Assembly (NCBI GenBank): GCA_963728445.1
Contig: CAVSJO010000006.1
Coordinates: 186,001 to 250,000 of the forward strand
Source of the DNA: CAVSJO01 sp963728445
GTDB taxonomy: Bacteria; Gemmatimonadota; Gemmatimonadetes; Longimicrobiales; RSA9
Length of the DNA: 64,000 nucleotides
Direction: 5' to 3'
The notes under the pieces were generated by a model. That model did no database searches and was not told the origin of the DNA. It worked only from the letters and a program-made list of their open reading frames with translations. The position numbers and the translations under genes are program-made. Below, piece by piece: positions 42,272 through 54,492 of this stretch; positions within the stretch are counted from its first letter, which is position 1, and every line of letters begins with the position of its first letter.

Positions 42272-44536
42272 GTGAGCGCATCCGTCGAAATTCCGGCGAC
42301 GGCGCCGACTGCCCCGCGGCTCCGGATCCGTGCGGACCTGGCCGTCGAGCCCCTCGGTCGCGCTGCCGTGTTGTTCGCGTCCGAGCGGGGTTCCTGGATC
42401 GTCCGGGGCGAGGTCCAGGCTGCCGTCGTGCCGCTGCTCGACGGGGAGCGCGACGAGGACGCCGTGGTCGACGCCCTCGAGGAAGCGTTCGAGCCCGCCG
42501 AGGTCTACTACGCCCTCGGTCGACTTCGGGAGCGGGGCCTGGTCGTCGATGCCGGCTCTCCGCCGCCCTCGGCCACAGCTCCGTCCGTGGGGGCGGAGGC
42601 CGTGCACGGAGCCCACGGCCACGGGCCGGCGCACGATCCCGGCCGCCTCGTGTCCTTCGGGCCGGTCGATGTGGCGGCGTGGTCCGGCGTGGTCGCAGCC
42701 GCGCTGGAGGCCGATCCCCGGCTGACCGTCGTCCTCACGGACCATTACCTTCGCCCGGGCCTCGAGGTGTGGAACCGCCGGGCCCTGGACGAGGGCCGGA
42801 CATGGCTGCCGGTTCGCGTCGGCGGTACCCTCGCGTGGGTCGGACCCGTCTTCGTGCCCGGCCGGACCGCGTGCTTCGAGTGCCTGAGCTTCCGCCTGCG
42901 CCGGAACCGGCCCATCGACGCGTATCTGGCCATCCGGCGCGGTGCGACCGAGCCGCTCCTGCCGCTCGTGGGCGGAGCGGCGACCCGCCGCGTCCTGCGC
43001 GCGCTGCTCGCCGACGGTGCCGCCGGGCTGCGGGCCGGGTGCCTCGTCGTCGTGGACGCCGGAACGGGCGAGCGCTCGGAACACCCGGTCCACCGCCGCG
43101 ATCAGTGCCCGGCGTGCGGCGATCCCACCCTCTACGCCCAGCGCGTCGGTGTGCCACCCCTCACGGAGGCGCCGGCTCGCGTCCGGTCGCGGGTCGGCGG
43201 ATATCGGACCCTGGCGCATTCGGACACCCTGCAGGCGTTCGAGGGGCTCGTCGATCCCCTGACCGGCGTGGTGGATCGGCTGGACCGCCTGGCCGTCGAC
43301 GGCGCGGAGTGGATGAACGTCTACATGGCGGGCCGGAACCTCGCGACGGGGTCGCCCGACGCCGTCGCCCTGCGCACGGGTCTGCGCAGGCGGAGCAGCG
43401 GCAAGGGACGGACGGACGAGCAGGCGCGGGCGAGCGCGCTCGGCGAGAGCATCGAGCGGTACTGCGGCGAGCTGCAGGGCGACGAGCCCAGCAGGACCGC
43501 GTCGCTCCGGGAACTCGGCGACGACGCCATTCACCCGAACGCCTGCATGCTCTTCAGCCGGGACCAGCAGGCCGCCGCGTCCGCCCGCCCCGCCCCCGTG
43601 ATGGACGACGGCCTGCGTCGATCCGCCGACGGCGCCGGCGAGCCGCCGGTGCCGCCCTTCCTGCCGCCCGACGAGCCGATCCAATGGACGCCGGTCTGGT
43701 CCCTGGGGGAGGAGTGTCGCCGCTGGCTGCCCACGGCGCTGCTGTACTACAGCCGCAGCGTCCGCGGCGCACGCTATTGCTTCGCCGACTCGAACGGGTG
43801 TGCCGCCGGAAACACGCTGGAGGAGGCCGTCCTCCAGGGGCTCCTCGAGCTCATCGAGCGGGACGCCGCGTCGATCTGGTGGTACAACCGCGTCGTGCGC
43901 CCCCGTCTTTCGGAGTCCGCGCTGCGAGGCCTCGGGTGCCTCGACGCCGTCGCGCGCTATCGGACTCTCGACCGGGACGCCTGGCTGCTGGACCTGACGA
44001 ACGACGTCGGCGTCCCCGTCCTCGCCGCCGTGAGCCGCGCGCGCCACGGACCCGAGCGCGTTCTCCTCGGTCTGGGGGCGCACGTCGACCCGGCGATCGC
44101 GGCGGAGCGCGCCCTCAGTGAGATGGATCAGATGCTGGCCGCCGCCCAGGTGCTGGACGCAGACCCCGACGCGTCCACCGAGCTGTCCACGTGGCTGCGG
44201 GAGGCGAGCCTTGCCGATCACCCGTACCTCGCCCCCGGGCCATCCCCCGTGCCCCGTTCCGCCGACGGAATGCTCACGCCGCCTTCGGAGGACGACGTCG
44301 CCCACGCCACCGCACGCTGCCGCCGCGCTCTCGCCGCGCTCGGCCTCGACGTGCTGCTGCTGGATCAGACACGGCCGGACGTGGGCGTCCCGGTCGTCCG
44401 AATGATCGTGCCCGGCCTGCGCGGCCTGCGACCGCGCTTCGCCCCGGGTCGTCTGTACGACGTTCCCGTACGCCTCGGCTGGCTGTCACGTCCGAGGCGG
44501 GAGTCGCAGTTCAACCCCGTGCCCTTCTTCCTCTGA
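42272..44536 (+). CDS. TOMM cyclodehydratase: leader-binding (ocin-ThiF-like) domain fused to YcaO
   Basis: 754 residues. The N-terminal ~275 residues resemble the partner protein of azoline-forming complexes (LGRAAVLFASERGSWIVRGE) with a zinc site made of CFEC and CPAC pairs. The C-terminal YcaO domain holds ATP-binding Glu-rich motifs such as ALGESIERYCGE, GLLELIERDAASIWWYN and ALSEMDQML, and ends in Pro-rich NPVPFF, as in catalytic YcaO proteins. It would convert Cys/Ser/Thr of the precursor to azolines using ATP. GTG 42272 lies 4 bases after the kinase stop. The fused form agrees with TOMM clusters of NHLP type. Confidence 0.9.
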   Translation: MSASVEIPATAPTAPRLRIRADLAVEPLGRAAVLFASERGSWIVRGEVQAAVVPLLDGERDEDAVVDALEEAFEPAEVYYALGRLRERGLVVDAGSPPPSATAPSVGAEAVHGAHGHGPAHDPGRLVSFGPVDVAAWSGVVAAALEADPRLTVVLTDHYLRPGLEVWNRRALDEGRTWLPVRVGGTLAWVGPVFVPGRTACFECLSFRLRRNRPIDAYLAIRRGATEPLLPLVGGAATRRVLRALLADGAAGLRAGCLVVVDAGTGERSEHPVHRRDQCPACGDPTLYAQRVGVPPLTEAPARVRSRVGGYRTLAHSDTLQAFEGLVDPLTGVVDRLDRLAVDGAEWMNVYMAGRNLATGSPDAVALRTGLRRRSSGKGRTDEQARASALGESIERYCGELQGDEPSRTASLRELGDDAIHPNACMLFSRDQQAAASARPAPVMDDGLRRSADGAGEPPVPPFLPPDEPIQWTPVWSLGEECRRWLPTALLYYSRSVRGARYCFADSNGCAAGNTLEEAVLQGLLELIERDAASIWWYNRVVRPRLSESALRGLGCLDAVARYRTLDRDAWLLDLTNDVGVPVLAAVSRARHGPERVLLGLGAHVDPAIAAERALSEMDQMLAAAQVLDADPDASTELSTWLREASLADHPYLAPGPSPVPRSADGMLTPPSEDDVAHATARCRRALAALGLDVLLLDQTRPDVGVPVVRMIVPGLRGLRPRFAPGRLYDVPVRLGWLSRPRRESQFNPVPFFL

Positions 44537-44548
44537 GCGAACGCTCAG
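44533..44548 (+). other. Hairpin spanning the YcaO stop, before the precursor gene
   Basis: CTGAGCG (44533-44539) and CGCTCAG (44542-44548) form a compact stem that includes the YcaO stop codon and ends about 18 bases before the strong GAGGAGG ribosome site of the precursor gene. There is no T tract. It could stop RNA decay or help raise precursor levels over the enzyme; this is inference from position. Confidence 0.35.
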
Positions 44549-44577
44549 GGAGGCGGCACACACCCCGAGGAGGAATC

Positions 44578-44853
44578 ATGCAGCGCTCGGCCAGCAACAA
44601 GAAGAAGATCGCCAAGGTGATCGCGAAGGCGTGGCTCGATCCCGAGTACAAGAAGCGGCTCAAGAAGGATCCGGAAGCCGTGCTCGACGAGGCCGGCGTG
44701 AAGGTGTCGGGGAAGGTGAGGGTGCTCGAGGACAAGGAGGACGTCCACCACCTCGTCATCCCGGAGAAGCCGGCGCGGGCGAAGGACAAGGACCTTTCCG
44801 GTGACCCGCACCCGGACATCTGCAGCTTCCCCTCCATCTGCACGGCGATCTGA
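44578..44853 (+). CDS. NHLP-type RiPP precursor peptide (TOMM substrate)
   Basis: 91 residues. A charged nitrile-hydratase-like leader occupies about residues 1-70 (AKAWLDPEYKKRLKKDPEA, LDEAGVKVSGKVRVLEDKE, HHLVIPEKPA), the hallmark of NHLP leaders derived from the nitrile hydratase alpha subunit. The short core at the C-terminus, DLSGDPHPDICSFPSICTAI, holds two Cys, three Ser and one Thr, the residues a YcaO complex can cyclise. GAGGAGG eight bases before ATG 44578 is the best ribosome site in the operon. The cleavage site is unknown; GD/PH is one candidate. Confidence 0.88.
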   Translation: MQRSASNKKKIAKVIAKAWLDPEYKKRLKKDPEAVLDEAGVKVSGKVRVLEDKEDVHHLVIPEKPARAKDKDLSGDPHPDICSFPSICTAI

Positions 44854-44969
44854 CGCCGGACGATACCTCCGCGAGCGAGAGGAGCGGTCCGGGCGCCGCG
44901 TACCGCGTCGGTCAGGAAGCCGGCGCGGGCACCCGGATCGCCCTCGTCCCGGGGGCGCGCCTCGACGCC

Positions 44970-46436
44970 TTGGATGGCGAGACGGTGGAGCTGCACGGAG
45001 GCGCCGCAGCCCTTCGACTCGACGACCTCCCGGAGTCCTGCCGATCCAGGCTCCTGGCGCTCGGTGCCGGAGTGGACGGCAGGAGCGCGGAAGAAACGGT
45101 GCTCGAAGCCGGGGGCGTCGAGTCGCTGGCCTCCTGGCGCTACGCCCTGGCCCGGCTCGCCGGAGTCGCTGCCCTCGACTACTTCCTCTCTTCGGCCGGA
45201 CGCATCATCCTCTCGCTCCGACCCCACGACGCGGCTTTCGACGTCGCCGACGTGCGCGGCCGGATGGAGCTCTCCCGCTTCGCGGTCTGCCACGCGGTCG
45301 AGGGCGAGATGCGCCTGCGATCGCCCCTCGGCCTCGCCGTGGCGACGCTCGCCGCGCCCGAGGCGCTGGCTGCCCTGGCGCGCCTGGCCCGGGGCAGCGA
45401 CGTCGCCGGACTCGCACAAGAATCGGGGTGGGACTTCGACACGGCCGCGTCGTTCACGGGTCTCCTGGCCGGCGCAGGTCTCCTCGTCCGCCTCGACGAT
45501 GACGGCACGACCGCAGAGCGGACGGACGCGGCGGTCGCCCAGTGGGAGCTGGAGGACGCGCTGTTCCATTTCCGAAGCCGTTCCTTCACCCCCGGTGTCC
45601 CCCTCGGCGGGACGTACCCTCATGCAGGCCGATTTCAACCGCCGCCCCCACTGCCGCCGCCGACCGGCGGCCGACGGATTCCGCTCCGGAAGCCCGACAT
45701 GACGCGGCTCCTGCGGGACGACCCTCCGTTCGCCCGGGTCGTAGAGGGCCGCGCCTCCGTGCGCGTGCACGGTGATGAGGCGCTCACGATCGACGAGCTC
45801 GGCGAGTTCCTGTACCGGACCGTGCGGGCCCGGGACATCTCCGCTGACGCGCCAGCCAAAGGGGATGCCGCGTCGGGCACCGACGACGCCGCGGCGCGCA
45901 TCGGCGGCGCAGGGCGCGACGCCCCCGACGTCGTGCGCCGCATCCATCCCGGCGGCGGCGCCCGCCATCCGCTCCAGGTCTACGCCCTCGTGGATTCATG
46001 CACGGGACTCGCGTCCGGCACGTACCGGTACGATCCTGCGGGTCACGCACTGGAGGCGTTCCCCGGGTCCGAGGGGGGGAGCCGGCTGCTCCGGGAGGCC
46101 GCGGGGCAGATGGCCGACGGCCGTCCGCCGCAGGTCCTGCTCGTCCTGTCCGCCCGCTTCCGGCGCATGAGCTGGAAGTACGAAGGCGTCGCCTACGCGC
46201 TGACGCTGAAGGAAGTGGGCGTGGTCTACGAGGCCATGTACCTGGCAGCGGCCGCGATGGGCCTGGCCGCCTGCGCCCTCGGAGCCGGTGACGCTCGGCG
46301 CTTCGCACGCGTCATCGGCGCCGATCCCCTGGAGGAGTCGTCCGTCGGCGAGTTCGTGCTCGGCTCGATGGCTCAGGAGCGCCCGGCCGCAGCCACTTCC
46401 GCCGCCGCGCGCACGCCGGACTCGAGCGCCCCCTGA
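44970..46436 (+). CDS. SagB-type FMN-dependent azoline oxidase
   Basis: 488 residues from TTG 44970. The C-terminal ~270 residues form the nitroreductase-fold SagB domain (FARVVEGRASVRVHGDEALT, RRIHPGGGARHPLQVYALV, AMGLAACALGAGDARRF), which oxidises azolines to azoles with FMN. The N-terminal half has no strong family match. In-frame coding clearly continues upstream (AYRVGQEAGAGTRIALVPGA), but between the in-frame stop at 44802 and 44970 there is no ATG, GTG or TTG. A CTG at 44850, overlapping the precursor stop as CTGA, may be the true start. The last 64 bases overlap the convergent amine oxidase gene. Confidence 0.85.
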   Translation: MDGETVELHGGAAALRLDDLPESCRSRLLALGAGVDGRSAEETVLEAGGVESLASWRYALARLAGVAALDYFLSSAGRIILSLRPHDAAFDVADVRGRMELSRFAVCHAVEGEMRLRSPLGLAVATLAAPEALAALARLARGSDVAGLAQESGWDFDTAASFTGLLAGAGLLVRLDDDGTTAERTDAAVAQWELEDALFHFRSRSFTPGVPLGGTYPHAGRFQPPPPLPPPTGGRRIPLRKPDMTRLLRDDPPFARVVEGRASVRVHGDEALTIDELGEFLYRTVRARDISADAPAKGDAASGTDDAAARIGGAGRDAPDVVRRIHPGGGARHPLQVYALVDSCTGLASGTYRYDPAGHALEAFPGSEGGSRLLREAAGQMADGRPPQVLLVLSARFRRMSWKYEGVAYALTLKEVGVVYEAMYLAAAAMGLAACALGAGDARRFARVIGADPLEESSVGEFVLGSMAQERPAAATSAAARTPDSSAP

Positions 46437-47965
46437 ATCCAGCCGGGCAGCGCGGACGTGTGGTCCCCGCAGAAATGGATTCGGCCACACGGCCGCGCCA
46501 GGTGCGGCTGCATCTTTGCCATCTGGCCCGGCTCGAACCAGCAGTAGTCGCCGCGGGTGTACGGCTCCTCGTCCCAGCAGACGCAGATCGAGCGGCCGGT
46601 GAACGCCGCCTCGGCCCCGGGCATCGCGCGCTCGACCTGCGCGAGGATCAGGTGCGTACGCTCGGCGTCGTCCATGGGCGCGAGGGCGCGGGCGAGGGGG
46701 CCGACGGCGTAGCAGTCGAGCACCGCGCCGGAGCCCGGCGGCGCGAGCATCGACGCGTCCTCCATCCACAGGCCCGGACGAGCGGCTCCGTCGTTCTCCG
46801 GCAGGTCCGTGGACGCGACGCCGATCAGACCCGCGTCGTGCCAGTACGGGCGGTCGAACTCCAGGAACGCCCGCGTGACGGACGTCTGTGGCAGCTCCCC
46901 GATGACGCGCCGCTTCTGCTCGTCGAGCGGACCCATCTCCACGTCCCGGAGCGCGCCGAACGGAGCGGCGCACACGACCCGGTCCGCCTGGAAGGACACG
47001 GCCGATCCGTCCGTCTCCGCTTCCACGCGCACGCCTTCCCCGCTGGCCAGCACGCGACGAACGACCGTGCGGTAGTGGACCGCAGGGCCGAGTCGGGCTG
47101 CCATCGCCGCGGGAATCCGGTCGTTGCCCTCGTCCACGCGGTAGATCGTGTGCGGGTCGATGTGCTCGGCCGACGTCGCCACCTCCGGTCCGGGCCCCCG
47201 CTTCGCCATCGCGGCGAAGTGCCGCGTCGCCGGGTGCGCCAGCGGCCGATGGCCGGCCGGGGCCGCCGGGTCCGGCACGCGGGCGAAGGCCATGTCCCGG
47301 AGGATGTGCAGTGCGCAGCATCGGTCGACGCCGTCGCCCCACAGGTCGAGGTAGCCGAGCCGGAGGATGGCGACGGCGCCTTCACTGGCACCGCCGCTAC
47401 GGAGGTGCTCGGCGAAGCTGCGCTCGGAGAGCGGCGCCAGGGAAGCCGGCGGCCAGGCGGGGTCGCGGGGCTCCGTGGCCAGAATCTGGCCTACGGCCTC
47501 GTCCGTGTACCACGAGAGCCACGCCGTGGGGTCTGCGGTCCGCTCCCGTTCCGAGAGCGGGACGGGCCACGGGGCACCGGCGGGAGTGGGGACCCGCACC
47601 GCCGTGCCGCGGAGGTAGTCGAGGGCCGCTGGCGAGCTCGGCCGCATGGGCAGGAGGCGAAGCCCCGCCTGCAGAGCGTAGCCGACGGTGAACGTGTGGC
47701 TGCCGGGGATGAACGCCGCGCCCGCCTCCACGTGCAGCGCGGGGGGGAACGGCTCCCGGATCGTCCGCACACGGCCGCCCGGCCGGTCCCGGGCCTCCAG
47801 CACCACCACGTCGTGACCCGCAGCCGTGAGCTGCAGTGCCGCCGCGAGCCCCGCGGCGCCGGCCCCCACCACAACGACGCGCAGCGGCGGGGCGGCGGGC
47901 GGCAACGGCGCTGGGGGAAAGGCGGGGAACGGGAACGCCGTCCGGGGCGTGCCGGGCGCACTCAT
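46373..47965 (-). CDS. Flavin-containing amine oxidase (monoamine-oxidase family)
   Basis: 530 residues. An N-terminal FAD motif VVVVGAGAAGLAAALQL, then VVVLEARDRPGGRVRT, and a C-terminal FAD-contact block FCGDHTSALPGWIQGALESG define the MAO/PAO family. These enzymes oxidise primary or polyamines or related substrates; the substrate is not predictable. A Pro/Ala-rich segment (residues ~10-28) precedes the FAD domain. It starts 4 bases after the stop of the upstream membrane protein gene and its 3' end overlaps sagB by 64 bases on the opposite strand. Confidence 0.9.
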   Translation of the reverse strand: MSAPGTPRTAFPFPAFPPAPLPPAAPPLRVVVVGAGAAGLAAALQLTAAGHDVVVLEARDRPGGRVRTIREPFPPALHVEAGAAFIPGSHTFTVGYALQAGLRLLPMRPSSPAALDYLRGTAVRVPTPAGAPWPVPLSERERTADPTAWLSWYTDEAVGQILATEPRDPAWPPASLAPLSERSFAEHLRSGGASEGAVAILRLGYLDLWGDGVDRCCALHILRDMAFARVPDPAAPAGHRPLAHPATRHFAAMAKRGPGPEVATSAEHIDPHTIYRVDEGNDRIPAAMAARLGPAVHYRTVVRRVLASGEGVRVEAETDGSAVSFQADRVVCAAPFGALRDVEMGPLDEQKRRVIGELPQTSVTRAFLEFDRPYWHDAGLIGVASTDLPENDGAARPGLWMEDASMLAPPGSGAVLDCYAVGPLARALAPMDDAERTHLILAQVERAMPGAEAAFTGRSICVCWDEEPYTRGDYCWFEPGQMAKMQPHLARPCGRIHFCGDHTSALPGWIQGALESGVRAAAEVAAAGRS

Positions 47966-47969
47966 CCGA

Positions 47970-48536
47970 TCAGGCCTCGAGGTCCGGCTGCGCGGCCGGT
48001 GCCACCCGCTTGGCGGGCCGGGTGGCCGCCACCCACCCGAGCAGACCCGTGACGCAGAGGACGAGGACGGTGCCGGTGAGCCCGGGCTTGGTCGTCATCA
48101 GAAACGCCAGCCCCGCGACCATGGCAGCGCGCACGTTCAGGGACACCCAGGGAGCGGGTGCGGCCAGCCGGCTGCGGAACTCGTGGGAGATGGGATCCCG
48201 CTCTTCCGCCGCCGCCCTGGCGAGAGCCGCCAGGTGGGGCGCCGCGTGGAGGTTTCCCACCGCGGCGAACGCCACCACGATCAGGACTCCGGCCACGGAC
48301 CAGGTCGTCCATCCCCCCCGGATCACGACCATGTACCCGCCTGTCGCCAGGAGCAGGATCACCGCCGGGAGGAAAAGCGCGCGGAGAACCGGCATCATCC
48401 GGAGCCACGTGCGCGCTTCCGCCATGCTCTCCGACCTCTGAAGACCGCGCAGACCGAGCCATTCTGTCGTCATGCCGGCCGTGAGCAGCCCGAGGCCGAC
48501 GAAGTGGAGGAACAGCGCAGCCGCGTACACGTCCAT
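47970..48536 (-). CDS. Small membrane protein, unknown function
   Basis: 188 residues with about four or five membrane helices (ALFLHFVGLGLLTAGMTTEW, LRALFLPAVILLLATGGYMV, WSVAGVLIVVAFAAVG, and a C-terminal pair). The MDVYAAALFLHFVGLGLL opening resembles DUF2269/CopD-like membrane proteins, but I cannot name the family with confidence. ATG 48536 has GGAGG upstream. It is coupled to the amine oxidase gene (4-base gap) and may be its membrane partner. Confidence 0.65.
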   Translation of the reverse strand: MDVYAAALFLHFVGLGLLTAGMTTEWLGLRGLQRSESMAEARTWLRMMPVLRALFLPAVILLLATGGYMVVIRGGWTTWSVAGVLIVVAFAAVGNLHAAPHLAALARAAAEERDPISHEFRSRLAAPAPWVSLNVRAAMVAGLAFLMTTKPGLTGTVLVLCVTGLLGWVAATRPAKRVAPAAQPDLEA

Positions 48537-48636
48537 GGTGACCTCCGGTCAGGGGGAGCCGCTCGGGAGTACACGAGAAGATGCACGACCCCGGCAGCCG
48601 ACGCACGGGTTTCGTGCGTTCCGCCGGGTCCGGAAA

Positions 48637-48679
48637 CGCGAAACGCCCCGGGCGGCCTGGCCGCCCGGGGCGTTTCGCG
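48637..48679 (-). terminator. Large GC-rich terminator hairpin after lon
   Basis: A 19-base perfect stem (48637-48655 with 48661-48679) and a five-base loop CCTGG, followed on the minus strand by TTTCC. It lies 19 bases past the lon stop, so it likely ends lon transcription. A smaller ACGCAC/GTGCGT hairpin sits at 48601-48619. Confidence 0.75.
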
Positions 48680-48697
48680 TGGAGCGCGGCATCCCGA

Positions 48698-51280
<2,583 letters not shown>

Positions 51281-51355
51281 CCGCTTCTCCTCGCAATCTG
51301 GCGTAACGCCGAACCCGCAGCGGCCGGCGCGACGCCGCCTTCCAAAGCATTTCGC

Positions 51356-51400
51356 TTGCCAACGATACATTACCCCGAGAAACCCTTTGAGTTGCCAACG
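51356..51400 (-). promoter_or_regulatory. TTGCCAACG direct repeats in the lon promoter region
   Basis: TTGCCAACG occurs at 51356-51364 and 51392-51400 on the plus strand (CGTTGGCAA toward lon), 36 bases apart, 76 to 120 bases before the lon start. This stretch is clearly more AT-rich than the coding DNA. It does not match CIRCE (TTAGCACTC-N9-GAGTGCTAA) or HAIR repeats. Possibly binding sites for a stress regulator; the regulator is unknown. Confidence 0.35.
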
Positions 51401-51557
51401 TTTTCGCGTATTCAAATGCTCGTTGGAAATCGAGAATTCCGTCTGCCTGAACGGCGGTCTTCAGGCCGGGACTGCCGAAACGGCAGATGGCGCGGAGCGT
51501 GCGTGGCCACGGACGGCATGAAGACGACTGATCGCGACGACGGGTGCATTCGCGCTG

Positions 51558-52078
51558 GTGGCCCTGACGGGGGGGACGTGGATCTGGCTGGTGGAGCGGC
51601 TGCCGGTCCCGGCGCGGTCCTCGACGATCGTCGTGGTTGTCGGTGGAGCGTTCTCGCTTGCGTACCTGTGGCTGCTGGTGCACCGACTGCGCGTCCTGCT
51701 GGCGCACCCGGGGCGGATGAAGCGGGAGCTCGTGCTGCTGGCGGTGAACCTGTCGGTGCTCGTCGTGGCGTTCGCGTGGGTGCACGGACGGATCGGCATC
51801 ATGGACGCGACGCAGGTCGGACCGCCGCGGATCTCGCACGACTTCGGCGACGCGCTCTACTTCTCCATCGTGACCCTGACGACCACCGGCTACGGTGACT
51901 TCATCCCGACGGGTGCCGGGCGGGCGCTGGCGGGTCTGCAGGCGATCGTGGGCTACCTGACGATGGGGATTCTGGTCTCGACGGGCTTCCGTCTGATCGC
52001 TCCGGGGGTGGACGTAGGACCGTCGGACGCGCATTCTGCCGGAGAGGAGGGGGGCCCCGAGGAGGAGGAGCGAGAGGA

Positions 52079-52082
<4 letters not shown>
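51558..52082 (+). CDS. Two-helix potassium channel
   Basis: 174 residues. Membrane helices flank a pore loop with the K+ selectivity filter TLTTTGYGDF, and an inner helix (AGLQAIVGYLTMGILVSTGF) follows. The C-terminus is short and acidic (EEGGPEEEEREE) with no RCK domain. GTG 51558 lies inside what looks like the first helix (ATTGAFALVALTGGTWIWLV), so the true start may be a CTG at 51528; no ATG or other GTG is in frame before the stop at 51519. Its stop overlaps the hutU ATG. Confidence 0.85.
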
Positions 52083-53779
<1,697 letters not shown>

Positions 53780-53838
53780 AGAGCGGAGTCGCCGCGGGGC
53801 AGGGCTCCCGGCGCATCAACGAACTCAGGGGAGGCACC

Positions 53839-54492
53839 ATGGTGGAGGAGATGCCGGTGGAAGCGCTCGCCGGCCGCGTGCAGGATCCGGACGAGGAAGA
53901 GGAGCCGGGTGGGGAGGAGCACGCCGAGAAGCCGGATATCACGGCGGTCACGGACCGCATCAAGGACGTCCTCTTCCGGCACCGTACGCTGATCATCAGC
54001 GGCGAGGTGACGCAGAAGCTCGCGGCGCACGTGATGGGCCAGCTCCTGGCCATGTCGGCCGAGAGCGACGAGCCCATCACCGTGTTCATCAATTCGCAGG
54101 GCGGTCACGTGGAGTCGGGCGACACGATCCACGACGTCATCCGCTTCATCCGGGCGCCGGTCAGCATGGTCGGCACCGGCTGGGTGGCCAGCGCCGGTGC
54201 GCTGATCTTCGTGGCGGTGCCCCGGGACCGGCGCTACTCGCTGCCGAACACCCGCTTTCTCCTGCACCAGCCGGCGGGCGGCACGCGGGGAACGGCCAGC
54301 GACGTCGAGATCGAGGCGAAGGAGATCCTGAAGATGCGCGAGCGCCTGAACCGGATCTTCGCCGAGCGGACGGGCCAGCCGCTGGAGCGCATCGAGGACG
54401 ACACCCACCGCAACTTCTGGCTGGACGCCCAGCAGGCCGTGGAGTACGGGCTGGTCGGGCGGATCGTCGAGAAGACGGACGAGATGGGGTGA
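53839..54492 (+). CDS. ClpP-like protease subunit with catalytic Asp replaced by Asn
   Basis: 217 residues with the ClpP fold. The nucleophile Ser118 (VASAGA) and His143 (RFLLHQPAGG) are present, but the third triad residue aligns with Asn192 in DDTHRNFWLD, where E. coli ClpP has Asp185 (RDTERDRF). Listeria ClpP1 is a known Asn variant with altered activity. The first ~30 residues are an acidic non-ClpP leader. ATG 53839 follows GGGGAGG. It lies between hutU and hutF, and its stop overlaps hutF (GTGA), so it is co-translated with histidine degradation genes. Confidence 0.88.
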   Translation: MVEEMPVEALAGRVQDPDEEEEPGGEEHAEKPDITAVTDRIKDVLFRHRTLIISGEVTQKLAAHVMGQLLAMSAESDEPITVFINSQGGHVESGDTIHDVIRFIRAPVSMVGTGWVASAGALIFVAVPRDRRYSLPNTRFLLHQPAGGTRGTASDVEIEAKEILKMRERLNRIFAERTGQPLERIEDDTHRNFWLDAQQAVEYGLVGRIVEKTDEMG

